Shown: positions 25,511 through 34,767 of the stretch, piece by piece | Position numbering within the stretch: the first letter of the stretch is position 1 | Layout of the letters: every line of letters begins with the position of its first letter | Origin: Bin87 sp965220055 | GTDB lineage: Bacteria; Chloroflexota; Dehalococcoidia; Lucifugimonadales; UBA3495 | Reading direction: 5' to 3' | Length of the DNA: 64,000 bases | NCBI GenBank assembly: GCA_965220055.1 | Contig: CBDCPE010000004.1 | Location: 2,604,001-2,668,000 of the forward strand | Made by a program: the position numbers and the translations under genes | Notes under the pieces: generated by a model | Database searches by the model: none | Told to the model about the DNA's origin: nothing | The model's input: the letters and a program-made list of their open reading frames with translations, nothing else

Positions 25511-27976
25511 ATGCCGCCTAAGACAGGAACTCCGGCAAAAACCACCAGGACATCCAGCAAATCCGGCCGCGGCGCCCAATCGCGCGGGTCCGGTAGGCGC
25601 ACCGCCGCCAAGTCCGGTTCCCAGGAATCGGCCGCCAGCGGGTCCACGCGCCGCAACGCCCGTATGCCTTCCTCGAAAGGCAAGCGCCTTGTCGTTGTGG
25701 AATCGCCGGCCAAGGCCCGTACGGTGGGACAGATCCTCGGCAACAAGTACCTGGTCACCGCGTCTATGGGCCATGTGCGGGACCTGCCCAAGTCCACCCT
25801 CGGCGTCAATACCGAGGAGGATTTTTCGCCCAAGTACCTCACCATGAAAGACAAGCGCGAACTGGTCAAGGAGCTGAAGGCAGCCGGAGCCAATGCTTCG
25901 GACATCTTCCTCGCCACCGACCCTGACCGGGAGGGCGAGGCCATCTCCTGGCACCTGCAGGCCGCCGCCGGCTGGGACAAGTTCGACAAGCCCCCGAAAC
26001 GCGTGGTGTTCCACGAGATCACCAAGCAGGCCGTCGAGGAAGCCTTTGAGCATCCCCGCGAAATCGACATGCAATTGGTCAACGCGCAGCAAGCCCGACG
26101 CATCCTGGACCGTCTGGTCGGTTACGAGATCAGCCCGCTGCTGTGGCTCAAGGTCAAACTCGGTTTGTCGGCGGGACGCGTGCAGTCCGTCGCCCTGCGA
26201 ATGATCGTCGACCGCGAACGGGAAATCGGCGCGTTCATCCCGCAGGAATGGTGGTCGCTGGAAGCGGAACTCCACAGGGATACCGACCCGAATGATCCTG
26301 CCAACCTGTTCACCGCAACGCTCCATTCGCGGAAGGGATCCCGCAAGCTGAACATCAGCGATGAGGCCACCGCCCGGGGCCTGGAAGCCGAATTGCAGGG
26401 CGCCGCCTATGCGGTCGACACTGTCGAAAAGAAGCCCCGTCGCCAGCGGCCCGCGCCACCTTTCATTACCAGCACCCTGCAACAGGACGCCGGTCGCAAG
26501 CTGCGGTTCACCGCCCAACGCACCATGGCCCTGGCCCAGCAACTCTATGAAGGATTGAACGTCGGCAGCGAGGGTTCCGTCGGCCTCATCACCTACATGC
26601 GAACCGACAGCGTGACCGTCGCCGAGACTGCCGTCCGCGAAACCCGTGACTACATCAGGCAGCGTTACGGAAAGGACTACACCCCCGACAAACCACGGGC
26701 TTATCGCACTCGAAGCAAGAACGCCCAGGAAGCCCATGAGGCTATCCGCCCGACGTCTGTAGGTCGCACACCCCAGGCCATGGCAGCATTCCTGGACCGC
26801 GATCAGTTGCGCTTGTATACCCTGATCTGGGAGCGTATGGTGGCCAGCCAGATGTCCGACGCCCTTCTTGAGGCGACCACCGTGGAGATTGACGCTCGTT
26901 GCGCATCCCCCTCGGACAGCGTGTTCCGTTTCCGCGCCACCGGCTCAGTCCTGAAGTTCCCCGGTTTTCGCGCCGTCTACCTCGAAGGACGTGACGATGC
27001 CGCCGACGGCGGCGAAAACGCGCTCCCTGAATTGGCCGCCGGCGACGGTCTTGTCAACCAAAAGCTGGAAGCCAGCCAGCACTTTACCCAGCCGCCGCCG
27101 AAGTTCACCGAAGCCACTCTCATCAGGGAGATGGAAGAAAAGGGCATCGGGCGCCCGAGCACCTACGCGCCGACCATTGCCACCCTGGTCGATAGGGAAT
27201 ACGTCCTGCGCGAGCAACGCCGCCTTTCTCCAACCGAATTGGGCTGCACGGTCACCGACCTCCTTACTGAACGTTTCGCCGATGTGATGGCGCCAGAATT
27301 CACCGCCAAAATGGAAGAGGATCTGGACAGCGTGGCGCAGGGCGAGCAGGACTGGGTCCCCATGCTCCGCGACTTCTACGAACCGTTCCACCAGGCGGTC
27401 AATCTCGCCGAGCAGGCCTTCACGCCATCATGCGAAAAATGCAGCCAGCCCATGACCATGATGATGGGCCGCTTCGGGAGATTCCTGGCCTGCAGCGGCT
27501 ATCCTGAATGCCAGAACACCCGCAACATGCGCGACACCGCGGAGCGCCCGCCCGACGAGCCCACCGACGAAATCTGCGAAAAGTGCGAGCGGCCCATGGT
27601 CATCAAGACCGGACGTTACGGTCGCTTCCTGGCCTGCACCGGATACAACGCCGATGACAACCCGTGCGACAACCGCCGCAACATCGTCACCAAGAGCGAC
27701 GTGCCATGCCCGAAATGCGGTGGAGACCTGGTTCAGCGCCGCGCCAGGAAATCCGGCCGTTCCTTCTGGGGATGTGCGGGCTATCCGGAATGCGACTTCC
27801 TGGTGAACACCGAGCCGCTGCCGGCTCCTTGTCCTGATTGCAACGGGATGCTGGTTGCCGCCGCCCGCGGGCGCGCCCGTTGCAACGATTGCAAGTGGAA
27901 GGGCGATCCGCCCACGACGGAGCCGTCGGACGTAGCGCCGGTGGACACTCCGGAGTTGGCTGGCGTTGGAGACTAG
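25511..27976 (+). CDS. topA: DNA topoisomerase I
   Basis: Type IA topoisomerase of 821 residues that relaxes negative supercoils. A basic, Ser/Ala-rich 55-residue N-terminal extension precedes the TOPRIM domain KRLVVVESPAKARTVGQIL. The acidic triad region is TDPDREGEAISWHL, and the active-site tyrosine lies in VGLITYMRTDSV. GIGRPSTYAPTIATL is also typical. Four C-terminal zinc-finger-like units (about residues 640-800) show CEKC...CSGYPEC, CEKC...CTGY, CPKC...CAGYPEC and CPDC...CNDC. The N-terminal extension is probably disordered. dprA lies upstream and a tyrosine recombinase overlaps the 3' end by 11 bp. Confidence 0.98.
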   Translation: MPPKTGTPAKTTRTSSKSGRGAQSRGSGRRTAAKSGSQESAASGSTRRNARMPSSKGKRLVVVESPAKARTVGQILGNKYLVTASMGHVRDLPKSTLGVNTEEDFSPKYLTMKDKRELVKELKAAGANASDIFLATDPDREGEAISWHLQAAAGWDKFDKPPKRVVFHEITKQAVEEAFEHPREIDMQLVNAQQARRILDRLVGYEISPLLWLKVKLGLSAGRVQSVALRMIVDREREIGAFIPQEWWSLEAELHRDTDPNDPANLFTATLHSRKGSRKLNISDEATARGLEAELQGAAYAVDTVEKKPRRQRPAPPFITSTLQQDAGRKLRFTAQRTMALAQQLYEGLNVGSEGSVGLITYMRTDSVTVAETAVRETRDYIRQRYGKDYTPDKPRAYRTRSKNAQEAHEAIRPTSVGRTPQAMAAFLDRDQLRLYTLIWERMVASQMSDALLEATTVEIDARCASPSDSVFRFRATGSVLKFPGFRAVYLEGRDDAADGGENALPELAAGDGLVNQKLEASQHFTQPPPKFTEATLIREMEEKGIGRPSTYAPTIATLVDREYVLREQRRLSPTELGCTVTDLLTERFADVMAPEFTAKMEEDLDSVAQGEQDWVPMLRDFYEPFHQAVNLAEQAFTPSCEKCSQPMTMMMGRFGRFLACSGYPECQNTRNMRDTAERPPDEPTDEICEKCERPMVIKTGRYGRFLACTGYNADDNPCDNRRNIVTKSDVPCPKCGGDLVQRRARKSGRSFWGCAGYPECDFLVNTEPLPAPCPDCNGMLVAAARGRARCNDCKWKGDPPTTEPSDVAPVDTPELAGVGD

Positions 27977-28997
27977 CCTGACCGTCACTACGGCCCCGCC
28001 GCTTCAGGCAAAGAGTTGCGCTCCGGCCCCGGCCGACCTGCTCGAGCGCTATGCTCTCTACCTCACCGGGCAACGCACTCTGTCCGACAATACTCGTCGC
28101 ATATACCTCGACGACCTGCATACCTTTCTGGATTACTGTAGGCGGAACGGACACGGCCTGCGCGATATGGATCGCCAGTTGCTCCGTGGGTATGTTGCCT
28201 TCCTCGCCACGGCTGGCAGGTCGGACGGCCCACGACCCACCGGTTACGCTCGCGTCAGCATCGTCCGCAAACTTACCGCCCTCCGGACCTTCTACAACTT
28301 CCTGGTACAGGAGGGCTGGTTCGCGTCCACCCCGGTCCCGTCGGCCCGTTCTTTCCCGGTCAAGGTGGAAAAACCGCTGCCCAGCTTCTTGGGTAAGCAG
28401 GAAGCCACCCGCTTGCTCGCCGCTCCCGACGACGATACCCCTGCTGGGATCAGGGATCGTGCGATCCTGGAGTTACTCTACGCCTGCGGGGTTCGTCTGG
28501 CCGAATTGCATGGCATGAATATCGAGGACGTTCACCATGACCGCCGCGAGATACTGGTCCGCGGAAAGGGCGACAAGGAACGCTGGACCCTGTACGGAAC
28601 CCCGGCGGCGGACGCTCTCAACAAATACCTCGAAAATGGCCGGCCCCATTTTGCCGAAAGTAGCGACCACAGCGATCCGTTGTTCGTCAATCGTTATGGC
28701 GGACGTCTCTCCCGCCGCAGCATCGAGAAGATTGTCCGCGACTACGCCGCCCGCGCCGGCTTGAAGGAAGGCATCCACACCCACACCCTCCGACACAGTT
28801 TCGCCACCCACATGCTCGAAGGCGACGCTGACCTTCGCGTAATCCAGGAACTCCTCGGACACAGCAGCGTTTCCACCACCCAGGTGTACACCCACATCAC
28901 CAAGCAGGAAGCACGGCGCGCCTACATGGATTTCCACCCTCTGGCTACGTCCTCCGAAGCTGACCCAGCCGGCGACGACCCCGCGCCTGAAGAATGA
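27966..28997 (+). CDS. Tyrosine recombinase XerC/XerD-like
   Basis: A 343-residue site-specific tyrosine recombinase, likely for chromosome dimer resolution. The N-terminal SAM-like domain includes LSDNTRRIYLDDLHTFLDYC. The catalytic domain has the full set: Arg in CGVRLAELHG, Lys in RGKGDKER, HTLRHSF with His and Arg, His in LLGHSSVSTT and the nucleophile Tyr in TQVYTHITK. Length is 30-40 residues over standard XerC/D owing to both ends. The start appears to be TTG at 27966 inside the topA stop region, with no better in-frame ATG before residue 68, suggesting tight coupling to topA. Confidence 0.93.
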   Translation: METSLTVTTAPPLQAKSCAPAPADLLERYALYLTGQRTLSDNTRRIYLDDLHTFLDYCRRNGHGLRDMDRQLLRGYVAFLATAGRSDGPRPTGYARVSIVRKLTALRTFYNFLVQEGWFASTPVPSARSFPVKVEKPLPSFLGKQEATRLLAAPDDDTPAGIRDRAILELLYACGVRLAELHGMNIEDVHHDRREILVRGKGDKERWTLYGTPAADALNKYLENGRPHFAESSDHSDPLFVNRYGGRLSRRSIEKIVRDYAARAGLKEGIHTHTLRHSFATHMLEGDADLRVIQELLGHSSVSTTQVYTHITKQEARRAYMDFHPLATSSEADPAGDDPAPEE

Positions 28998-29440
28998 CCT
29001 CCATCCTGGTCCTCCACGGGCCCAACCTCAACGCTCTGGGTCGACGCGACCGCCATCACTACGGCGTGCTGACCCTGGACGAAATCAACCGCCGTATCTC
29101 AGAACGCGCGCAGGCGTTGGGCGTCGCCATCGAGTGTTTCCAGTCCAACCACGAGGGTGCGTTGGTCGACAAACTGCAGGAGCGCGCTGGCTCCATCGAC
29201 GGTGTTGTGATCAACGCCGGAGCACTGACTCATTACGGCCTGTCCCTGAAAGACGCGCTCACCGACACTGACGTCCCCGTGGTCGAGGTGCACCTCAGCA
29301 ACATCCACGCCCGCGAGGAATGGAGGCGCCACTCGGTGTTGGCCGACACGGCGCGCGGGCAAATTGCCGGGCTCGGTTGGAGGGGCTATACTGCTGCACT
29401 GGAAGCGTTGGCAGGCATTATCCGCGACGAGACTGGCTAG
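28994..29440 (+). CDS. aroQ: 3-Dehydroquinate dehydratase, type II
   Basis: AroQ (148 residues) is the dodecameric type II enzyme of the shikimate pathway, converting 3-dehydroquinate to 3-dehydroshikimate. The family motifs are complete: ILVLHGPNLNALGRR at the N-terminus, FQSNHEGALVDKLQE, VVINAGALTHYGLSLKDAL and VEVHLSNIHAREEWRRHS, which hold the catalytic Tyr, Asn and His. It overlaps the recombinase stop by 4 bp and is followed 43 bp later by efp, an order seen in several bacterial genomes. Confidence 0.97.
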   Translation: MTSILVLHGPNLNALGRRDRHHYGVLTLDEINRRISERAQALGVAIECFQSNHEGALVDKLQERAGSIDGVVINAGALTHYGLSLKDALTDTDVPVVEVHLSNIHAREEWRRHSVLADTARGQIAGLGWRGYTAALEALAGIIRDETG

Positions 29441-29483
29441 CGCCGTCAACTGCGGTCGGCGAACCGCACGGGGGATTTCTGTT

Positions 29484-30050
29484 ATGAGCATCAACTTTGG
29501 CGACCTCAGCAAGGGCATGGTGATTGATCTCGAGAACCAGCCGTGGCAGGTTATGGACTACGAGCGTCACAAGATGCAGCAGCGGGCGCCCGTTACCCGG
29601 ATCAAGATGCGCAACTTGATCAGCGGCACCGTCATCGAGCGCACGTTCCAACGTTACGATACGGCTTTCAGCATCGCCGAGATCGACAACCGGGAAACCC
29701 AATACCTGTACACCGACGGTACCAATTACTTCTTCATGGATCAGGAAACCTTCGACCAGCACGAACTCACGGCGGCCCAGTTGGGCGACGCGTTGGGCTA
29801 TCTCACCGAAAGCATGATAGTCCAGTTGGTGTTATACAAGGGCAATCCGATCAACGTGAACCTTCCTATCCACGTTGAGTTGAAAGTCGTCGACACTCCG
29901 CCCGCATTCAGGGGCGACACTGCGCAGGGCGGCAACAAGCCGGCAACCCTGGAAACTGGCCTGCGAATCACCGTCCCGATGTTCATCACCCCCGGTACCC
30001 GCGTCAAAGTGGACACGCGTAACGGCACCTATTCCGAACGCGTATCGTAG
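29484..30050 (+). CDS. efp: Elongation factor P with non-lysine tip
   Basis: EF-P (188 residues) rescues ribosomes stalled at polyproline by entering the E site. All three beta-barrel domains are recognisable: FGDLSKGMVIDLENQPWQV, NLISGTVIERTFQRYDTA, and the end TVPMFITPGTRVKVDTRNGT. In domain I the loop that normally reads KPGKGQAF, whose second Lys (Lys34 in E. coli) is modified, reads KMQQRAPV here, with Gln33 aligned to the modified lysine and Arg next to it. So neither EpmA-type lysylation nor EarP-type rhamnosylation is expected at the aligned residue. ATG at 29484 was chosen; upstream reading overlaps aroQ. Confidence 0.96.
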   Translation: MSINFGDLSKGMVIDLENQPWQVMDYERHKMQQRAPVTRIKMRNLISGTVIERTFQRYDTAFSIAEIDNRETQYLYTDGTNYFFMDQETFDQHELTAAQLGDALGYLTESMIVQLVLYKGNPINVNLPIHVELKVVDTPPAFRGDTAQGGNKPATLETGLRITVPMFITPGTRVKVDTRNGTYSERVS

Positions 30051-30087
30051 ATCAGGGGACCTTGCGCGCCGCCTTCGGTGTCGCCCC

Positions 30088-31419
30088 ATGCTGTCGCCGA
30101 TAGTACATTCGGTTAGCCAGGTGGCGGTCTATCTCAAGGACAAACTTGAGTCGGACGGCCTCCTTTCGCGCCTGACTGTCCAGGGCGAAATCGCCAACCT
30201 CCGTACCGTCACGTCCGGTCACTCCTATTTCACCCTGCGCGAAGACGGCAGCAGCATCCGTTGCGTGATGTTCCGCGGCCGCTCCGGCCAGGAATACCTG
30301 GAGGACGGCCAGGAAATCCTGGCCGGCGGCAATTTCACCTTCTACCCGCCATCAGGCGAAGCCAACATGCAGGTCGCCGCGGCTCTGCCTGTGGGAGCCG
30401 GCGCCCTCGCCCTGGAACTGGCCCGACTCAAGCAGCAACTGGCAGTCGAAGGCCTGTTCGATGCGTCACGCAAACGCCCATTGCCCCTGTTCCCCCGGGT
30501 GATCGGCGTGGTCACCTCTCCCAGCGGATCGGTGTGGCAGGACATTCAAAACGTCGTCATGCGACGTTACCCGCTCGCCGAACTCCGATTGTCACCCTCG
30601 GCGGTGCAGGGCGACTTCGCCTCCGCGCAGATCGCCGAAGCAATCCGGTCGCTCAACGACGAAGCTGTCGCCGATGTAATCATTGTGGCCCGCGGCGGTG
30701 GATCCCTTGAAGACCTGTGGTGCTTCAACTCCGAGGAGGTTGCCCGGGCCATCTTCGCCAGCAGCATCCCCATTGTTTCCGGTGTGGGCCACGAGACCGA
30801 CACGACTATCGCTGATGAGGTCGCCGATAGCCGCGCTCCGACGCCATCCGCAGCTGCGGAGTTGGTCACTCCCGACCGCAATCAAATCTTGGCCGGGATC
30901 TTCGGCGCGCGTCAGCAGATGACTTCGGTGCTGACCGGCCACGTTGCCCGCCTCCGGTCATCGGTGCTCTTCCAGCAGCAACGCTTGCAACGCCGCGCGC
31001 CCGACGTTGCGTCTATGCGTCGACGTGTCGACGAGTACGCGGAACGCGCCACCTCGTCCATCCGCCATCGTCACACCCTGATCGGTCGCGATGTGACCAC
31101 GTTGGTAAGCAAGTTGGGCGCCTTGAACCCCGCCGACACATTGCGCCGCGGTTACGCCGTCGTTCGGCTGTCCGACGATGGTCTCGTGCTGACTTCGCCC
31201 GACCAGGCGACTGACGGTAGCCGTCTCGACATCTCGCTCGCCGGTGGCACGCTGTCTGCTACAGCCGGCCATCATTCCCTGTCGCCTGTCCCCGAGGACG
31301 CCCCGGTCGACACCCAGGTCAGCCCGGTCGCAAGCGATGGAGCTGCCGCTCCAACGCCGCGCAAACGCAGCAGCCGGCGTTCTCCCGCACCTCCTCCGGC
31401 AATGAAGCCGCTTCTTTAG
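30088..31419 (+). CDS. xseA: Exodeoxyribonuclease VII large subunit
   Basis: XseA (443 residues) is the catalytic subunit of exonuclease VII, which digests single-stranded DNA. The N-terminal OB fold has VQGEIANLRTVTSGHSYFTL. The catalytic part shows IGVVTSPSGSVWQDIQNV and the DVIIVARGGGSLEDLWCFN block, with the VSGVGHETDTTIADEVAD and RAPTPSAAAELVTPD signatures. The C-terminal stretch (GYAVVRLSDDG, then a Pro/Ser/Arg-rich tail) is the usual beta-tail region. It is 37 bp downstream of efp and 15 bp upstream of xseB. Confidence 0.97.
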   Translation: MLSPIVHSVSQVAVYLKDKLESDGLLSRLTVQGEIANLRTVTSGHSYFTLREDGSSIRCVMFRGRSGQEYLEDGQEILAGGNFTFYPPSGEANMQVAAALPVGAGALALELARLKQQLAVEGLFDASRKRPLPLFPRVIGVVTSPSGSVWQDIQNVVMRRYPLAELRLSPSAVQGDFASAQIAEAIRSLNDEAVADVIIVARGGGSLEDLWCFNSEEVARAIFASSIPIVSGVGHETDTTIADEVADSRAPTPSAAAELVTPDRNQILAGIFGARQQMTSVLTGHVARLRSSVLFQQQRLQRRAPDVASMRRRVDEYAERATSSIRHRHTLIGRDVTTLVSKLGALNPADTLRRGYAVVRLSDDGLVLTSPDQATDGSRLDISLAGGTLSATAGHHSLSPVPEDAPVDTQVSPVASDGAAAPTPRKRSSRRSPAPPPAMKPLL

Positions 31420-31434
31420 CGGTTGCCTCGGCCC

Positions 31435-31779
31435 ATGACGGACATCACGGAACCGAGCGACGCTTGGAGGGCCCAACTCACCGCGATGCCTTTTGAAGAG
31501 GCCTATCGCCGTCTTGAGGACACCGTGTCCCGTCTCGAACAGGGCGAGTTATCGTTGACCGACGCCGAGCGTCTGTACCGGGAAGGCATGGAATTGGCCG
31601 GCCGGTGCCAGGAACTTCTAACCGAAACCGAATTGCGCATCACTCAAATCGGGGATGGCCGCGCCACCGCTGCGCCGACGGTCCCCGAGTTCCCAGCCGG
31701 TAATGACGACTGGGATCCGCCGCCCCCGTTGGAACCCGATGATCCTTCCCTTTTCGACGATGATGACCCGCCTTTCTGA
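31435..31779 (+). CDS. xseB: Exodeoxyribonuclease VII small subunit
   Basis: XseB (114 residues) is the helical small subunit that binds XseA. The hallmark is FEEAYRRLEDTVSRLEQGEL followed by SLTDAERLYREGMELAGRCQ and ELLTETELRI. Unlike typical 75-85-residue XseB, it carries a C-terminal acidic, proline-rich tail of about 40 residues (PPPPLEPDDPSLFDDDDPPF). The start is ATG at 31435; an in-frame TTG at 31423 is also possible. It directly follows xseA. Confidence 0.93.
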   Translation: MTDITEPSDAWRAQLTAMPFEEAYRRLEDTVSRLEQGELSLTDAERLYREGMELAGRCQELLTETELRITQIGDGRATAAPTVPEFPAGNDDWDPPPPLEPDDPSLFDDDDPPF

Positions 31780-31806
31780 TTTCATTCATCGAACCGGTAC
31801 GGCGTG

Positions 31807-32622
31807 ATGCTGCGCGTTGGATGGTTTTCCACCGGAAGGGGTGAAGGCTCTCGCGGCCTTCTTTGTTTCATCCAGGAAGCGATTTCGGCGGGCCGCCTGG
31901 ACGCTGAGATCGAGTTCGTGTTCAGCAATCGCGAACCTGGTGAGGCCGAGGGGTCTGACCAATTCTTCGACCTGGTACGTTCCTACCGCCTCCCACTGGT
32001 AACCCTGTCATCGAGCCGCTACCGTCGCGAACACGGTGCCGGGTCCATGGAGCGCCATCGCTCGGGATTTGACCGGGAGGCAATCCGCCTCCTGGAGCAT
32101 TACAATCCGGACGTATGCGCATTGGCAGGCTACATGCTCATCTGTAGCGGCGCAATGTGCCGCCGCTATCCTCTCCTGAACCTCCACGGCGCTCTACCGG
32201 ACGGACCGACCGGTACCTGGCAATCCGTTATCTGGGAATTGATCAAAACCCGATCAGAGCGTACCGGAGCGATGATCCATCTGGCCACCGAAGAAGTGGA
32301 CCGTGGGCCCGTGCTGTCCCATTGCGTCGTTCCGATTACTGGCGACGGCTTCGACCAACACTGGGTGACGCTCGACGGGCGCAACCTGGCCGACATCCGC
32401 TCCGCTGAGGGGGAGGGTTACCCGTTGTTCCAGCGCATCCGCGAGGCCGGGTACCGGCGCGAGCCTTTTCTGCTGCTGGAGACCCTCCGCGCCGTTGCCG
32501 ATGGGAGGTTGCATGTCCGGCCAGAATCCGCTCTGAACTCAGCCGGGAAGCCTCTCGAATTGACGCATCCGACGGGCTTGCCCCTAACCGACCACATAGA
32601 AGCCGCTTTGGCTTCCGGATAA
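31807..32622 (+). CDS. PurN-like formyltransferase-fold protein
   Basis: A 271-residue protein with the fold of glycinamide ribonucleotide formyltransferase. Recognisable are the N-terminal RVGWFSTGRGEGSRGLLCF, the PurN-type VFSNREPGEAEGSDQFFD, LLEHYNPDVCALAGYMLICS and the folate/catalytic block LLNLHGALPDGPTGTWQ. EEVDRGPVL supplies the catalytic Asp. The HPS of standard PurN (N-I-H-P-S-L-L-P) reads N-L-H-G-A-L-P-D, so the Asn and His are kept and the following residues differ. It is longer than PurN (about 200), with extra sequence after residue 190. The substrate may not be GAR. ATG at 31807 is preferred over GTG at 31804. Confidence 0.82.
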   Translation: MLRVGWFSTGRGEGSRGLLCFIQEAISAGRLDAEIEFVFSNREPGEAEGSDQFFDLVRSYRLPLVTLSSSRYRREHGAGSMERHRSGFDREAIRLLEHYNPDVCALAGYMLICSGAMCRRYPLLNLHGALPDGPTGTWQSVIWELIKTRSERTGAMIHLATEEVDRGPVLSHCVVPITGDGFDQHWVTLDGRNLADIRSAEGEGYPLFQRIREAGYRREPFLLLETLRAVADGRLHVRPESALNSAGKPLELTHPTGLPLTDHIEAALASG

Positions 32623-32627
32623 ACGAA

Positions 32628-34025
32628 CTACGCCGATTTCCTCTGCTGGTCTGCCCTGGACTGGGCCAGCGCCGTTTTCAGCGTCAGGTGCCGGCCGCCA
32701 CCACGCCGGTAGAGCCTGGGCGAAGCGTCTCCCGTGATCGCTTCACCGTGAACGACGCAGCGCCCGATATCTCGTAGCGACGGCAGTTCGTACATCACTT
32801 CCATGAGTGCGTCCTCGACAATGTGTCGCAGAATCCGCGCTCCGGTCTGGAATGTCAGCGCCCGCTCAGCAGCCGCCTCCAGTGCATCGTCGGTGAATTC
32901 CAACTTCACATTGTCCAGATGGAACAGCCGTTGGTACTGCTTGACGATCGCGTTTTTCGGCTCGGTCAGTACCCGGATCAAATCCTCGCGATCCAATGGT
33001 TGCAGTGCCGCAACCACCGGAAGTCGGCCCACCAACTCTGGAATGAATCCGAATTGCAGCAGGTCCTCCGGGGAAACCAGATCCAACATCGGGAGGCCGT
33101 TAGCGTTTTTGTTGCCGCGCTCCTGGTTCTGTGCCAAAAATCCCATCGCTGACCCGGAGGAAACCCTTTTGCCAATTATCTCCTGCAAACCGTCGAATGC
33201 TCCCCCGCAGATGAACAGGATGTTCTTGGTGTTAATCTGCAGCATCTCTTGGTGAGGGTGCTTTCGGCCTCCTTGAGGTGGCACGTTGGCGATGCAGCCC
33301 TCAATGATTTTGAGCAGTTCCTGCTGCACCCCTTCCCCGGCTACGTCCCGCGTGATCGAACGGTTAACACCCTCTTTGCGCGCGATTTTGTCCAGCTCAT
33401 CGATGTATATGATCCCCTGTTCCGCCAGGGAGACATCCCAATCCGCGGCTTGGATCAGCCGCAAAAGTATGTTCTCCACGTCCTCGCCCACATACCCCGA
33501 CTCCGTGAGGGATGTGGCGTCGCAGATTGCGAACGGCACGTCCAGGGATCTTGCCAGGGTTTCCGCCAGTAGGGTCTTCCCGGAACCGGTTGGCCCGATC
33601 AGCAGGATGTTCGACTTTTGTACCTCGACTTCGGGATCCGTCGCCTCGCTCCGAATGCGCTTGAAGTGGTTATACACCGCTACCGCTAGCGTCTTCTTGG
33701 CTGTTTCCTGCCCTATGACGTACGCGTCCAGGCCCGCATCGATTTCCCTGGGCACCAGGGTTCGGGACCCCGAGCCAATCTTGGGCGGCGGTTTGTCCGC
33801 CGGTTCCACCCGGTCGCTTGGCCGGGGTTGCGCGCTGTCGCCTTCTTCTCGCCGTTTCTTGCCCCCGCGTTCGGCCACATAGTTGGCCAACTCGCGGACG
33901 CAGTCGAAACAGATCCCGCCACGGGTCTGGCCCGGAGGTCGAACCAATCGGCCCTGCGGAAACAGGCTGCCGCAAAACGCGCAACGGTGGGCGTTGCGAT
34001 TGGAGTTGCGGCTACCGGTGGCCAT
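32628..34025 (-). CDS. clpX: ATP-dependent Clp protease ATP-binding subunit ClpX
   Basis: ClpX (465 residues), the AAA+ unfoldase that feeds ClpP. The N-terminal zinc-binding domain has CAFCGSLFPQG with GICFDCVREL, giving the C4 site. The AAA+ core shows Walker A LIGPTGSGKTLLAETLA, Walker B GIIYIDELDKIARK, the pore-loop region SGYVGEDVENILLRL, and FIPELVGRLPVVAAL. The C-terminal small domain (ILRHIVEDALMEVMYELPS) is typical. The C-tail (HLTLKTALAQSRADQQRKSA) is basic and slightly extended. The gene is 38 bp downstream of a clpP on the same strand, and is last in the tig-clpP-clpP-clpX cluster. Confidence 0.98.
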   Translation of the reverse strand: MATGSRNSNRNAHRCAFCGSLFPQGRLVRPPGQTRGGICFDCVRELANYVAERGGKKRREEGDSAQPRPSDRVEPADKPPPKIGSGSRTLVPREIDAGLDAYVIGQETAKKTLAVAVYNHFKRIRSEATDPEVEVQKSNILLIGPTGSGKTLLAETLARSLDVPFAICDATSLTESGYVGEDVENILLRLIQAADWDVSLAEQGIIYIDELDKIARKEGVNRSITRDVAGEGVQQELLKIIEGCIANVPPQGGRKHPHQEMLQINTKNILFICGGAFDGLQEIIGKRVSSGSAMGFLAQNQERGNKNANGLPMLDLVSPEDLLQFGFIPELVGRLPVVAALQPLDREDLIRVLTEPKNAIVKQYQRLFHLDNVKLEFTDDALEAAAERALTFQTGARILRHIVEDALMEVMYELPSLRDIGRCVVHGEAITGDASPRLYRRGGGRHLTLKTALAQSRADQQRKSA

Positions 34026-34063
34026 GGTTACCTCCGAGGTCGGTTTTGATCGGTGTCCGACCG

Positions 34064-34714
34064 TTACGCGGCTTCAGCGGCTTCTTCTTCCTTCTGCGTC
34101 CCCAGTATCTCGTCCACGATGCCGTACTCGATCGCTTCTTCTGCCGTCAGGAAGTAGTCTCTGTCGGAATCGTCCGCAATCCTTTCCACGGTCTGGCCCG
34201 TCGCTTCAGCCAGGATCTTGTTGAGCCTTTCCTTCAGCCGAACAATCTCCCTCGCCTGAATTTCGATGTCGGCGGCCTGACCTTGGAAGCTGCCCACGTT
34301 GGGCTGGTGCATGTGCACGGTGGAGTTCGCCAGGCAGTAGCGTTTTTCTTTGGCCCCGTTCGCCAGCAACACGGTGGCCATGCTCGCGGCGGTACCGACG
34401 CATATGGTCGACACCGGGGAGTTGATCAGGCGCATCGTATCCAAAATGGCCAGTCCCGACGCGATATATCCGCCTGGACTGTTGATGTACAGACTGATGT
34501 CCCGGTCGTTGTCCTCGCGCTCCAGGTACAGCAACTGCGCGATGATCACGTTGGCAACCTGGTCCGTGATTGGCGTTCCCAAGTAGATGATCCGCTCCCG
34601 CAGGAGCAGAGAGTAGATGTCAAAAGCCCGCTCGCCCCGTGGACTGGTCTCGATGACCATCGGCACGATGTTGGTGGGTTGCAGCAGTGGAGAGTCTTCG
34701 AAAGGAACGGCCAT
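34064..34714 (-). CDS. clpP: ClpP serine protease, paralog 1
   Basis: A 216-residue ClpP with the catalytic triad: Ser111 in VGTAASMATVLL, His136 in STVHMHQPNVG and an Asp in IADDSDRDYFL. INSPGGYIASGLAILDTM is the conserved oxyanion region. The residue after the nucleophile Met is Ala-Thr rather than the usual Gly-Ala, and HxHQ differs slightly from the MIHQP form, as in one of the two paralogs of duplicated ClpP systems. The C-terminus is an acidic KEEEAAEAA tail. It probably forms a mixed tetradecamer with the neighbouring ClpP and is recruited by ClpX. Confidence 0.96.
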   Translation of the reverse strand: MAVPFEDSPLLQPTNIVPMVIETSPRGERAFDIYSLLLRERIIYLGTPITDQVANVIIAQLLYLEREDNDRDISLYINSPGGYIASGLAILDTMRLINSPVSTICVGTAASMATVLLANGAKEKRYCLANSTVHMHQPNVGSFQGQAADIEIQAREIVRLKERLNKILAEATGQTVERIADDSDRDYFLTAEEAIEYGIVDEILGTQKEEEAAEAA

Positions 34715-34767
34715 TACGGTCTCCTGATAGTGGGCCGGGTTATGGGTCAGTCGGGTCGCGTCGCCGG

